Positions 5,827 to 12,668 of a DNA stretch of 29,018 nt are shown here, piece by piece. The first letter of the stretch is position 1; each line of letters starts with the position of its first letter. The notes beneath the pieces were generated by a model that worked only from the letters and a program-made list of their open reading frames with translations, ran no database searches and was not told where the DNA came from. The translations under genes were made by a program, and so were the position numbers. The stretch comes from a virus, in IMG/VR virus record IMGVR_UViG_3300002519_000001, positions 1 to 29,018 of that record; one strand, given 5' to 3'.

Positions 5827-6054
5827 ATGGAGAGGAAGGTAGTGTCCTGCCCAGTGGCAGGGACATGGCTCGTGAATGACAGCATTGTGGGCTTTTGGAC
5901 GAGTCAGGCTTCTGGGGTCGCAGTGCATTTCTATCAGGGAAGAGGTGGATGGTGGGCTTGTGAGAAGTGTGGGTCTTTCGTGAACAACACCAAGGAGCCT
6001 TGTGAGCATCTCAAGGCAGTGGGAAGCTATGAGGCAGGGCAGGGTGGGATATGA
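5827..6054 (+). CDS. Small SWIM-like zinc-finger protein
   Basis: 75 residues. The ATG at 5827 is chosen because AAGGAG lies seven bases upstream; an in-frame ATG at 5797 has no such site. The C-terminal half reads WWACEKCGSF, a ten-residue gap after the second Cys, then PCEHLKAV. This is C-x2-C-x10-C-x-H, close to the SWIM finger (CxCx(n)CxH), including the typical hydrophobics after the last His. SWIM fingers bind DNA or proteins and often accompany recombination factors. The first pair is spaced by two residues instead of one, so it is SWIM-like rather than canonical. It sits between the terminator at 5775 and the methyltransferase. Its stop overlaps an ATG (ATGA) that opens only a short dead ORF. 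Confidence 0.65.
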   Translation: MERKVVSCPVAGTWLVNDSIVGFWTSQASGVAVHFYQGRGGWWACEKCGSFVNNTKEPCEHLKAVGSYEAGQGGI

Positions 6055-6067
6055 GAGAGGCACAGCT

Positions 6068-7444
6068 GTGAGCCAAGGAGTGAGCAATCATGTGGATACA
6101 TGTACCGAAGAGTATACATCCATATCCCTCTGTAGTGGATATGGGGGCATTGAAATTGCCCTCAGAGAAGCTGTCAGAACTAGAACGCTTTGCTATGTGG
6201 AAATCGGAGTCGAGGTCTGCGAAATCCTGGTCAACCTTATGGACCAAGAACTCATCGATGAGGCGCCTATATGGTCTGACCTCACCAACTTCCCAACTGA
6301 CCTCTTCCGTGACCGTGTGGACATCGTGCAAGGCGGCTTCCCTTGTCAGCCATTTAGCGTCGCAGGACTCCAGAAGGGAACAGAAGACCCCAGAAATCTC
6401 TGGCCCTCAGTCGTTAGGATCATACGAGGCGTTAGGCCATCAGTCGTCTTTTTGGAGAACGTCCCCGGAATCCTCCCCTATTATTTCGACACGATCAGGC
6501 CCGAACTGGTCCAGATGGGTTACGTGGTTACGGAGGGTCTATTCTCAGCGGGCGTTGACGGCGGCGCACCGCAGAGACGTCAGAGGCTCTTCATCCTGGC
6601 CTACTCCGAGGGGACGAGACTACAAAGGCGAGGGACACCACGACACCTTGCCGACTACCTCGATGAACTGGCCCTCTCCTCAGACGATGGACACCTTGCC
6701 GCCCCGATCGGAAGAGGCCAACAGGGAGAGATTCACGACAGGGGCGAGGACAGGGAGAACAACCCCGGACAACCTGAGAGAGTTCGTTCAGCCAGAGATG
6801 CATCCCAGCCAGTGGCCGACACCGGACAGCAACTACAGCGGCGAGGGATACGGCCCGAATCTCAGGGAGAAGGCAACGAGCTGGCCGACTCCGAGGGCAG
6901 CGGTGGATCACATGGGATTGCCAAGACAGCACGACAGGGGCGATCTCCAAGCAGCGGCGTTGACAACGAACTGGCCGACACCGAGCAGCGACGGATCTCA
7001 GGGGGAGATATCAGTGGACTTGGAACGGAAGGGAGCGAAACTCTACAACAAGCAGACAGGACGCATACTCCAGGCCAAGTTGGCGACGGAGGTGAGGTGG
7101 TGGCCGACAGTGACACAGGACTCGGCGGCCATGAGGAAGAAGAAGTATGCCCAGGGGGGGAACCCTCTGAGCCTAGAGGCAGCTTCCCACTCTTCCCGCC
7201 TGGACCCAACGACTCAAGAGGATGGGAGTGGGTTCTCTCCAGATGGCCCCAGCTCAGTCCCACCTATTGCAAGGAAGGACACGGAGTGCAGCCCGACCTG
7301 TCGACGCCTCCGAGCCGAGTTCGCAGAGTGGTTGATGGGTCTGCCACCGGGGTGGACAAACGCCTCAGAGCAGTTGGGAACGGAGTTGTACCGATCACAT
7401 GCGCTCTCGCTTTCCATACGCTTGGCAGAGGAAGGATTTTTTGA
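6068..7444 (+). CDS. DNA C5-cytosine methyltransferase
   Basis: 458 residues from GTG 6068 (GAGAGG seven bases upstream; GTG 6080 or 6092 are alternatives). C5-methyltransferase motifs appear in order. Motif I is LCSGYGGIEIAL (about 22-33). Motif IV is GGFPCQPFS with catalytic Cys93, the nucleophile that attacks C6 of cytosine. Motif VI is LENVPG with ENV at 121-123. Motif VIII is QRRQRLFILA (149-158). Motif X is RLRAVGNGVVP near the C-terminus. Between VIII and X lies an unusually long variable region of about 260 residues with repeated AD(S/T) words (PVADTG, ELADSEG, ELADTEQ, VVADSD). It would hold the target-recognition domain. It probably methylates phage DNA against host restriction. Its stop overlaps the next start as TGATG. 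The same DNA carries a second meaningful frame, listed separately. Confidence 0.9.
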   Translation: MSQGVSNHVDTCTEEYTSISLCSGYGGIEIALREAVRTRTLCYVEIGVEVCEILVNLMDQELIDEAPIWSDLTNFPTDLFRDRVDIVQGGFPCQPFSVAGLQKGTEDPRNLWPSVVRIIRGVRPSVVFLENVPGILPYYFDTIRPELVQMGYVVTEGLFSAGVDGGAPQRRQRLFILAYSEGTRLQRRGTPRHLADYLDELALSSDDGHLAAPIGRGQQGEIHDRGEDRENNPGQPERVRSARDASQPVADTGQQLQRRGIRPESQGEGNELADSEGSGGSHGIAKTARQGRSPSSGVDNELADTEQRRISGGDISGLGTEGSETLQQADRTHTPGQVGDGGEVVADSDTGLGGHEEEEVCPGGEPSEPRGSFPLFPPGPNDSRGWEWVLSRWPQLSPTYCKEGHGVQPDLSTPPSRVRRVVDGSATGVDKRLRAVGNGVVPITCALAFHTLGRGRIF

Positions 7445-7454
7445 TGAAGATTAG
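6591..7454 (+). other. Alternative frame of the methyltransferase with WPTP repeats
   Basis: The +1 frame is open from 6090 to 7454 and from about 6591 looks like a protein in its own right. It has WP(T/S)(P/V) words at 6597, 6669, 6813, 6882, 6972 and 7101, and EFAEWLMGLPPGWT at 7317-7358. As I recall, these are hallmark sequences of the variable and C-terminal part of a phage C5-methyltransferase subfamily. By hand count over 90 codons (about 6882-7150), third-position G/C is about 73% here against about 51% in the frame with motif X. The region may be coded in both frames, reached by frameshifting, or be a gene with two compensating indels. Confidence 0.5.
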
Positions 7455-7638
7455 CTGGCCTGAAGAGGTGGAACTCTGGAAGAATCACGAGGAGCAGCGC
7501 CACAAGAAGAGCCGTCGGAAGAAACAGAGGAGCAAACGAAACGGCCAACGGTCCAGGCTCGAGAGGGACGTGGCAGCTGATTATGCGGCGATGATGGAAC
7601 ACATGAGAGCGATCAAACAGGAAGGGGGTGGTAAGTGA
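7444..7638 (+). CDS. Small highly basic protein
   Basis: 64 residues. ATG at 7444 overlaps the methyltransferase stop (TGATG), with GAGGAAGGA upstream. The middle is strongly basic (HKKSRRKKQRSKRNGQRSR), then an amphipathic helix (DVAADYAAMMEHMRAIK). The basic stretch suggests nucleic-acid binding. No family is recognised. Coupling to the methyltransferase and to the HTH gene downstream suggests joint expression. Confidence 0.65.
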   Translation: MKISWPEEVELWKNHEEQRHKKSRRKKQRSKRNGQRSRLERDVAADYAAMMEHMRAIKQEGGGK

Positions 7639-7862
7639 TGCCATTCGGTAAGTGGGGAACAGTCGATGAGGCCCGCAGACACTTTGGGCTGAGTCGTCAG
7701 CGGATTCATGAACTGAGGGAGAAGGGAGTCCTCGGTGAGTGCGTCTTGATGGATGTTCCTGGCGGTCAGGTATGGATGATTCCATACCCATTCAAGCGTG
7801 AGAAGTTACCGGTCGGAAGACCGAGAAAAGAGGAAGGCAATGCAAGTGGAAGGGTGGAATGA
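7638..7862 (+). CDS. Helix-turn-helix DNA-binding protein with AT-hook-like tail
   Basis: 74 residues from the ATG in TGATG at 7638. Residues 7-32 (GTVDEARRHFGLSRQRIHELREKGVLG in two blocks) form a MerR/excisionase-type helix-turn-helix, followed by a short wing (QVWMIPYPFKR). GRPRK at 60-64 is the AT-hook core. It is a plausible transcription regulator of the phage, for instance one acting on the operator at 3277-3296, but that link is a guess. Confidence 0.65.
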   Translation: MPFGKWGTVDEARRHFGLSRQRIHELREKGVLGECVLMDVPGGQVWMIPYPFKREKLPVGRPRKEEGNASGRVE

Positions 7863-8280
7863 AGTGATGGAGTTGGAGCTGGACGATCTCGCAGAGGCAT
7901 TGAAGGACACAAGGGATCGCATCGGCAACCTCGAGCAAGCCATTTGGCTCCTAGAGAAGAGGATCGTCGAGGTGATGGAGGAGAGAGGGGCAACCATAGC
8001 AGACACCGAGGGCCATACAGTCAAGGTGACCATCCCGGTCACCTATGACTACAACGTGCTTGCAGGACTTCGGGAGGTCATAGACCCGAATCTCCTCAAG
8101 GACTGCTACGAACCAGCAGGGGAGAAGGTGGTGAAGTTCGGCGAGAAGTGGAACATGACCAAGGCCAAGAAGCTCTCATCCTATGGTTCAGAGCATGCCT
8201 CGATCATCGAAGCTGCGAAGATCCCAGGCCGCCCGAAAGTCATGATCAAGAACAAGGAAGAGGAAGGAGACCCCAGATGA
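7840..8280 (+). CDS. Conserved-type phage hypothetical protein with N-terminal coiled coil
   Basis: 146 residues from ATG 7840 (GAGG six bases upstream); ATG 7867 is an alternative that avoids the 23-base overlap. Residues about 10-50 form a helical, coiled-coil-like region (LDDLAEALKDTRDRIGNLEQAIWLLEKR in heptads). A small domain follows with HTVKVTIPVTYDYNVLAGLR and FGEKWNMTKAKKLSSYG. The KWNMTK..L..YG pattern resembles proteins of unknown function often found among phage replication genes. It ends in a Lys/Glu-rich tail. Its stop overlaps the next start (ATGA). Function unknown. Confidence 0.7.
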   Translation: MQVEGWNEVMELELDDLAEALKDTRDRIGNLEQAIWLLEKRIVEVMEERGATIADTEGHTVKVTIPVTYDYNVLAGLREVIDPNLLKDCYEPAGEKVVKFGEKWNMTKAKKLSSYGSEHASIIEAAKIPGRPKVMIKNKEEEGDPR

Positions 8281-9182
8281 TCCAGATCGTACCAGGAGAG
8301 AACGTGCAGACCCAGGTGAAGGTGTTGAAGATCAACAGCGGAAGCTATGGCATCTCGCTCGATCTCGACATCCCGGCGATGGGCAAAAAAGAGTTCAAGT
8401 TCATCGACTGGCGCCAGAAGGGACCGGCGCCTGAGATGGGAGCGATGCTGCTGGCGACTCTACGCCACAAGAGGCGCAGCCAATACTGGATGAAGCAGGG
8501 ATCGTTCTCAGATAACGAGAGCCAAGAGGTGACTGGAGAAGAGAAGCCCTGGCAGCTCGATTGGGAGTGCCTGGAGGTCGAGCCACTGACGGCCTCGACT
8601 CCAGCTGTCGACGGTTCGAGGAATGGGGCCACTGTCTTTGTCGACGGCAACATGAGGTACCGCATAGACCAGGAGACCATCAACGATCGGGAAGCCATCA
8701 GGATGGTCCTGACCCACGGCGCCGCAGAAGGCGGGAATCTATACAAGGACATGGGAGTGGTCTTAGTCGAGGCAGAGCCTGTCGCCAGCTGGCTGAACCA
8801 CAGGCTGGCAGCTCGTCTTGGTGGTGGCATGGTAGGTGCTGCACAAGAGGCAGGGGCAGTCATCACCAGGGCTGAAAAGGAAGCTGCGAAACCTGAAAAG
8901 AATCACGAACTACGCAACGACGGAGTCCTGGATATACCTGACATTGAGGAGCCTTACGGCAGCCAGATCAGGGGACTCAAGAATAGAGACGACCTCCAGA
9001 AGTGGGTTGAGACGATGGGCTGGCCCAGAGAAGAACTTCTCGTTCCTCTCCAGAAGGCAGGATATGACGACTCGAGGCAGTATCTAGGCAGAAAGGGAAA
9101 CACCATCCACGGGCTTGCCGAGTTCCTACTGTCGGCACTCGGTGGCGGGTCACCCGACTCAGAGGGGGCTGACTCATGGTAG
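8277..9182 (+). CDS. Hypothetical protein in the replication cluster
   Basis: 301 residues from ATG 8277 (ATGA overlap, AAGGAGA six bases upstream). The N-terminal 100 residues are β-rich (VQTQVKVLKINSGSYGISLDL) and could be a small barrel such as an OB fold. The C-terminal 60 residues form a separate helical domain (LKNRDDLQKWVETMGW, PLQKAGYDDSRQYLGRKGN). Position just before the AAA ATPase suggests a role in DNA replication or recombination, for example ssDNA binding. This is inferred from context only. Confidence 0.6.
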   Translation: MIQIVPGENVQTQVKVLKINSGSYGISLDLDIPAMGKKEFKFIDWRQKGPAPEMGAMLLATLRHKRRSQYWMKQGSFSDNESQEVTGEEKPWQLDWECLEVEPLTASTPAVDGSRNGATVFVDGNMRYRIDQETINDREAIRMVLTHGAAEGGNLYKDMGVVLVEAEPVASWLNHRLAARLGGGMVGAAQEAGAVITRAEKEAAKPEKNHELRNDGVLDIPDIEEPYGSQIRGLKNRDDLQKWVETMGWPREELLVPLQKAGYDDSRQYLGRKGNTIHGLAEFLLSALGGGSPDSEGADSW

Positions 9183-9481
9183 AAAGTACCCCAGAGACTC
9201 TTCACTGCTCTGAGTCCTACTGCAACCTCCATGACTACCGGATCAACGCTCTGGGCATCTGTCTCAGGAGAGATGCCCTTGAGCGTTCTGAGGTGATGGG
9301 GAGAAGGATGGGTCCTCTCAGCTTCAATGATGTCCACCGCGGACTCCCTCGGAGAGACGAGATTGACCTCGAGGAGCATATAGTGGCGATAGTCAGACAA
9401 GAGGTGCAGAAGGCCATGAGGGAGCAGGCTCCGCCTTCGGCACCCAAACCCCGGCAGAGGAAGGGAGGGACGCCACTATGA
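9176..9481 (+). CDS. Small hypothetical protein with N-terminal Cys/His cluster
   Basis: 101 residues, ATG overlapping the previous gene by seven bases. The start has HCSESYCNLHDYRINALGIC, a Cys/His cluster that could hold one zinc ion. The middle has an acidic helix (RRDEIDLEEHIVAIVRQEVQKAMR in two blocks), and the C-terminus is Pro/Lys/Arg-rich (SAPKPRQRKGG). The stop overlaps the ATPase start (ATGA). It is probably an accessory factor of the ATPase; no family is recognised. Confidence 0.6.
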   Translation: MVESTPETLHCSESYCNLHDYRINALGICLRRDALERSEVMGRRMGPLSFNDVHRGLPRRDEIDLEEHIVAIVRQEVQKAMREQAPPSAPKPRQRKGGTPL

Positions 9482-10767
9482 CGACCGATCCTGTGCTGTC
9501 CATCCCCAAGCTGTCTATGGATGGTATGACCTACACGGTTAAATGGGGCGAGGGCGTCGAGATGAAGTTCTCCCGGCTCTATGTCCATCGGGACAAGAAC
9601 GTCGATGCTTTCGTGAAGATAATGGACTACACCGAGCTGGGCGGGTCTTTGCTGCTCGGGCCGTTTCGGACATCCATATCGAAGACCTGGCGATCAGTCA
9701 TCTCAGAGTTGAACGACATCTCGGAGAGGGGTGACTGGAGGCAGAGACTCACCCAAGCATCTGCGCTGGTGCAGGACGCTCATGCAGCTGGGCAACCGGC
9801 CGTGCCTCTGGGTCTCATCGATCCACCGGCACCAGCCAGAGAGCTGATCCAAAACGTGCTATGGGAGGGGACCCCGGCGATCATCTTTGGGCCTCCCGGC
9901 ATAGGTAAGAGCTTGTTTGGGCTGAACCTGCTGACAGCGACCCATCTGGGACGGCCCTTTGCCAATCTTGCAGCGGAGCAGAAGAACTCCATGTGGCTCG
10001 ATTGGGAGACCAATCAGAGCCTTGCCCACTGGCGGAGCAAGGAGATCCTTGATTCTCTCGGCGTGAATGCAGGGGAGTGGCCCGATCCAGACCAGCCTGG
10101 GCTGAGAAGGTCGGGGCTGGTGTATTACAAGCAGATGGTCGGCCCTCTTAGTGACAGCATAGAGAGCCTTTCGGAAGAGATCGCAGCCTTCAATGTGGGG
10201 GTCCTCCTGGTCGACAGTGCCAACCCTGCTTGTGGGGGAGAGGCAGAGTCAGGACAGGCCACCGAGACCTTTTACTCGGCTCTCAGGGCATTGAAGGCTG
10301 ACGAGGACCCTCTCTCAGTCATCATCATCGCCCACATGACCAAGGCATCCCAGGACGCCAGCAAGACCAATTACGCAACGCCCTTCGGCTCGGTTTTCTG
10401 GACTGCCAGGGCCAGGGACACATACGAGCTGAAGGCATCCAAGAAGAAAAACTCGAACTACTCAGATGTGATGCTCCACCACCGCAAGACCAATATGGGG
10501 GCGCTCAGAGACCCACTGGCATTCCGTATGTCCTGGGGACCGGCCAGCATCGAACCACTCGACGTCAGGGCGAACGCTGAACTGGTGGCAGGGCTGCCCT
10601 ATGGCGACCGGGCGCACATACTCATCGACGAGCAGGGGCCTCTAGGGACTGAGGAACTCGCAGACCTGATGGATCTCAACAAGAGGACATTGGCATCGAC
10701 ACTGTCGAGGGATGACCGGTTCGCAGCTGTCAACGGCAAATGGGAACCGTCAGAAGTGGACTGGTGA
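9478..10767 (+). CDS. RepA-like AAA ATPase (RecA-fold helicase type)
   Basis: 429 residues. Walker A is GPPGIGKS at 138-145. Walker B is VGVLLVDSA with Asp246. IIIAHMTK at 282-289 is the sensor-like strand seen in RepA/RSF1010-type hexameric ATPases (AAA_25 group), which act as replicative helicases or loaders. The N-terminal 110 residues are a separate β-rich domain. The last 70 residues (LGTEELADLMDLNKRTLASTLSRD) form a winged-helix-like domain that could bind DNA. The ATG overlaps the previous stop, with GGGAGGG upstream. As no polymerase is present, the phage probably directs host replication machinery to its own origin. Helicase activity is inferred from family. Confidence 0.8.
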   Translation: MTTDPVLSIPKLSMDGMTYTVKWGEGVEMKFSRLYVHRDKNVDAFVKIMDYTELGGSLLLGPFRTSISKTWRSVISELNDISERGDWRQRLTQASALVQDAHAAGQPAVPLGLIDPPAPARELIQNVLWEGTPAIIFGPPGIGKSLFGLNLLTATHLGRPFANLAAEQKNSMWLDWETNQSLAHWRSKEILDSLGVNAGEWPDPDQPGLRRSGLVYYKQMVGPLSDSIESLSEEIAAFNVGVLLVDSANPACGGEAESGQATETFYSALRALKADEDPLSVIIIAHMTKASQDASKTNYATPFGSVFWTARARDTYELKASKKKNSNYSDVMLHHRKTNMGALRDPLAFRMSWGPASIEPLDVRANAELVAGLPYGDRAHILIDEQGPLGTEELADLMDLNKRTLASTLSRDDRFAAVNGKWEPSEVDW

Positions 10768-10778
10768 GAGGGAGAAAT

Positions 10779-11012
10779 ATGAATAAAAGATTGGTGCAAC
10801 TGGAGCGTGACCGCCTCAAGGGCCACCGGATGAACGGCGGCCTCGGTATATTCTGGCGTCGACCTCGTAGACCGAAGCAAGGCTTGGATGGCAGCTGGTT
10901 CGCATCGAGGCAGCACGTCTATGTCTGGATCTTCGGGCTGCGGTTCGACCTGAGTTGGGAAACTCGGCTGGCTCCAGCTCAGAAGCCAGAAGGGGGCCAT
11001 CATGGCAGTTGA
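10779..11012 (+). CDS. Small basic hypothetical protein
   Basis: 77 residues, ATG with GAGAGGGAG upstream. Rich in Arg and Trp (FWRRPRRPKQGLDGSWF, VYVWIFGLRFDLSWE). There are no cysteines and no motif I know. It overlaps the next HTH gene by 11 bases. Likely nucleic-acid associated because of its charge; function unknown. Confidence 0.55.
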   Translation: MNKRLVQLERDRLKGHRMNGGLGIFWRRPRRPKQGLDGSWFASRQHVYVWIFGLRFDLSWETRLAPAQKPEGGHHGS

Positions 11013-11211
11013 CGCCCAAGAACCGGCAACCATGAGGGTACATGAAGCTGCCCACATTCTGGGTATCGGGAGGAACCTGGCGTATGAGTTGGCAAGGAGG
11101 GGCGAGCTGCCTGGTGCGCTATACCTGGGCCGTCGCATTGTTGTGAGTCGCAAGATGTTGGACCAGTATTTGAACGGGGCTGGACCCCAAAACCTAGAAG
11201 GAGATATCTGA
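11002..11211 (+). CDS. Excisionase-family helix-turn-helix protein
   Basis: 69 residues. MRVHEAAHILGIGRNLAYEL (11-30) is the winged-HTH of the excisionase/MerR-like family. LGRRIVVSRKMLDQYL (42-57) is the typical β-hairpin and final helix. Such proteins bind direct repeats and act as excisionases or regulators. No integrase is visible in this genome, so a regulatory or origin-binding role is more likely than excision. GAAGGGGG lies upstream of the ATG. Confidence 0.75.
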   Translation: MAVDAQEPATMRVHEAAHILGIGRNLAYELARRGELPGALYLGRRIVVSRKMLDQYLNGAGPQNLEGDI

Positions 11212-11627
11212 TGGAAATCACGTTTCAGGACGACATGTTCGGGAAGCCCCGGCCCGTGTTTGAAGGGGTGCCAGAGTGGATCAAGCCGTTCGCCGAACGT
11301 GTTTGGTGGCTGTGGGGAGATGGGATGGACCAACGTATCGCCGACGACGACCCCTACCTGATCATGAAATACTGGATCACCTATGAGGGTCTGGGCGCCG
11401 TGTTGGGGGAGGATGCGCTCATGGCCTTCGCTGATTGGTTCACGGCCACCCCTGGGCCAACGGCACCGGAGACCCTGCGCCGAACCAGGCAGTGGCTAAC
11501 CTCCAGGGATCACGGGGACACCGGTATGCCGGTGGCCCCGTTTATGGCAGAGTCCCCCGATGTCCACCAGCGTCGGGCAAGGAAGCGGCAGATGGTCGCT
11601 GAGCAGATGGGCCAAGGGAAAGAGTGA
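11211..11627 (+). CDS. Hypothetical protein
   Basis: 138 residues. The ATG overlaps the previous stop and has AAGGAGATAT eight bases upstream. Aromatic-rich (EWIKPFAERVWWLWGDG, MKYWITYEGLGAVLG), soluble, mixed α/β, with a basic C-terminus (HQRRARKRQMVAEQ). No motif or family is recognised. It lies in the small-gene run after the ATPase. Confidence 0.65.
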   Translation: MEITFQDDMFGKPRPVFEGVPEWIKPFAERVWWLWGDGMDQRIADDDPYLIMKYWITYEGLGAVLGEDALMAFADWFTATPGPTAPETLRRTRQWLTSRDHGDTGMPVAPFMAESPDVHQRRARKRQMVAEQMGQGKE

Positions 11628-11628
11628 G

Positions 11629-11922
11629 ATGAAAGCAACTGAGCGAGGGCTGTTGACCGCTCTGCACACCCATCGATTCCGTTTGCCGCCGCCCAACGGC
11701 CCAATCGCTGTCGGAGTCTGCTCGTGCGGCGCTCGACGTGAGATGTGGAATTCCTTGGACCCAGGAGACCGCTCCTCCGGTCACTGGCTGGCCGTCTCCA
11801 ACCGCACGAAAACTGGCAAGCGGCGAATGTCGACAGAAGAGTCTCGAGCTGTAGAGAAATCGAAGCGGGAGACGATGATGGAACTGTCGGCTGCGGTGTT
11901 AGGGGCTAAAAGATGGGAATAG
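11629..11922 (+). CDS. Small Cys-containing hypothetical protein
   Basis: 97 residues from ATG 11629, two bases after the previous stop. GVCSCGARREMW (29-40) and SGHWLAV (49-55) place C-x-C upstream of a His. A similar layout is found in small phage proteins with CSCG and a later H near a helix; it may be a partial zinc site. The C-terminus is charged and helical. It overlaps the next gene by 10 bases. Function unknown. Confidence 0.6.
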   Translation: MKATERGLLTALHTHRFRLPPPNGPIAVGVCSCGARREMWNSLDPGDRSSGHWLAVSNRTKTGKRRMSTEESRAVEKSKRETMMELSAAVLGAKRWE

Positions 11923-12128
11923 CGTATTTGAGGGTTTGTGAGCGATGTTGGGACCAGAGAAATAGTCTGGCCGATCAGCATCGCTGCTGGGCAGCGCTAA
12001 TCGAGACAATAAGCTGCGACTGCCCATGCCGGGAGGAGAGGCACAGCGACCTCAACACAATCGACCTCGGCCATGACAGAGGTATTAGAGACCTCGCCAG
12101 CCCATTCGGGGATGATGGTTCAGCGTAG
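11913..12128 (+). CDS. Small Cys-rich protein, putative zinc-binding
   Basis: 71 residues, ATG overlapping the previous gene, AGGGGC upstream. It contains CERCW, HRCWA and CDCPC, so six cysteines and one histidine lie within about 32 residues. This is enough for one or two zinc sites, but the spacing fits no family I can name. The second half is acidic and lacks cysteine. Confidence 0.55.
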   Translation: MGIAYLRVCERCWDQRNSLADQHRCWAALIETISCDCPCREERHSDLNTIDLGHDRGIRDLASPFGDDGSA

Positions 12129-12159
12129 GGGATACCCCGATTCGGGTGGGCATTGGCGA

Positions 12160-12168
12160 TGTTATAGT
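12160..12168 (+). promoter_or_regulatory. Candidate extended -10 promoter
   Basis: TG-T-TATAGT matches the extended -10 consensus TGnTATAAT except for one base. No good -35 lies 16-18 bases upstream. A short inverted repeat GGCGA/TCGCC flanks it (12155-12173). It would serve the gene at 12210, which starts after an 81-base gap. Confidence 0.4.
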
Positions 12169-12209
12169 CGCCAGTACCCGCATATGGTAAGCGAAATCAA
12201 GGGAGTGAG

Positions 12210-12527
12210 ATGAACGCAGGAACAATGGTCTACTGCCTAGCCTGCCAGACTGTGGTCTGGGCGTACGATAGCGGGCGCTGGGGGGACGTGCGGGGCTTAC
12301 TCAACGCCATGCAGATCCCGTGCCGCCTCTGTGGGGGCGGGAATGAGTTCAAGGGATATGACGGCTGGATCGTCACGACAGACACGGTCAAGGACTATGG
12401 CCTACCGGACGTATGGATGACAATGCGTGAGATAGCCGAGGACAACGGCCTTGCCTGGCAGAACAGTCCAGACCTCACCTGGTTCTCCGAACTGTCAACT
12501 GTTAACACCCGCCCGGTTAACAGTTAA
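12210..12527 (+). CDS. Zinc-ribbon-like hypothetical protein
   Basis: 105 residues, GGGAG upstream of the ATG. CLACQ (9-13) and CRLCGGG (38-44) give two C-x2-C knuckles about 25 residues apart, a zinc-ribbon arrangement. The rest is Trp/Asp-rich (YDGWIVTTD, LPDVWMTMREIAEDNG). The last codons (STVNTRPVNS) lie inside the GTTAAC cluster, so the end of the gene overlaps the putative regulatory or origin site. The role is probably nucleic-acid or protein binding. Confidence 0.65.
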   Translation: MNAGTMVYCLACQTVVWAYDSGRWGDVRGLLNAMQIPCRLCGGGNEFKGYDGWIVTTDTVKDYGLPDVWMTMREIAEDNGLAWQNSPDLTWFSELSTVNTRPVNS

Positions 12528-12562
12528 CAGATGTTAACGGCCTCCTGGTTAACAGTTAACAG
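12499..12562. repeat. GTTAAC repeat cluster, candidate origin or operator
   Basis: Six GTTAAC hexamers start at 12501, 12516, 12523, 12533, 12548 and 12555. GGTTAACAGTTAACAG occurs twice exactly (12515-12530 and 12547-12562), 32 bp apart. Single copies elsewhere (for example 552, 1726, 4119) show the clustering is local. Reiterated palindromic sites beside replication genes suggest binding of an initiator or regulator. Confidence 0.75.
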
Positions 12563-12601
12563 CTACGAGAATATCGCAGGGGAATAAGAAGATAAGAAGC
12601 C

Positions 12602-12637
12602 TCTTCTACCAGCCCCCTAAAGGGGGCTGGTAGAAGA
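12602..12637. promoter_or_regulatory. Perfect 16-bp hairpin in the non-coding gap
   Basis: TCTTCTACCAGCCCCC (12602-12617) pairs perfectly with GGGGGCTGGTAGAAGA (12622-12637) over a TAAA loop. No U-tract follows on the + strand, so it is not a standard terminator for the upstream gene. It sits 40 bases after the GTTAAC cluster and could be part of an origin or an RNA structure in the leader of the RusA gene. Confidence 0.75.
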
Positions 12638-12668
12638 AGAGAGAGCTGGAAGAAAAGAGGTATCGACA

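Noticed and set aside
6090-6590. First half of the +1 frame of the methyltransferase as an independent gene
   Set aside because: It has a fair ribosome site before ATG 6090, but its translation is Ser/Arg-rich shadow sequence over the catalytic motifs of frame A. Only the part after about 6591 looks meaningful.
11002-11211. Excisionase as proof of a temperate phage
   Set aside because: No integrase or attachment site was found, and proteins of this family often serve as simple regulators.
10599-11333. 244-codon minus-strand ORF
   Set aside because: It spans the end of the ATPase and three coupled + strand genes with good start sites. No motif is present in its translation.
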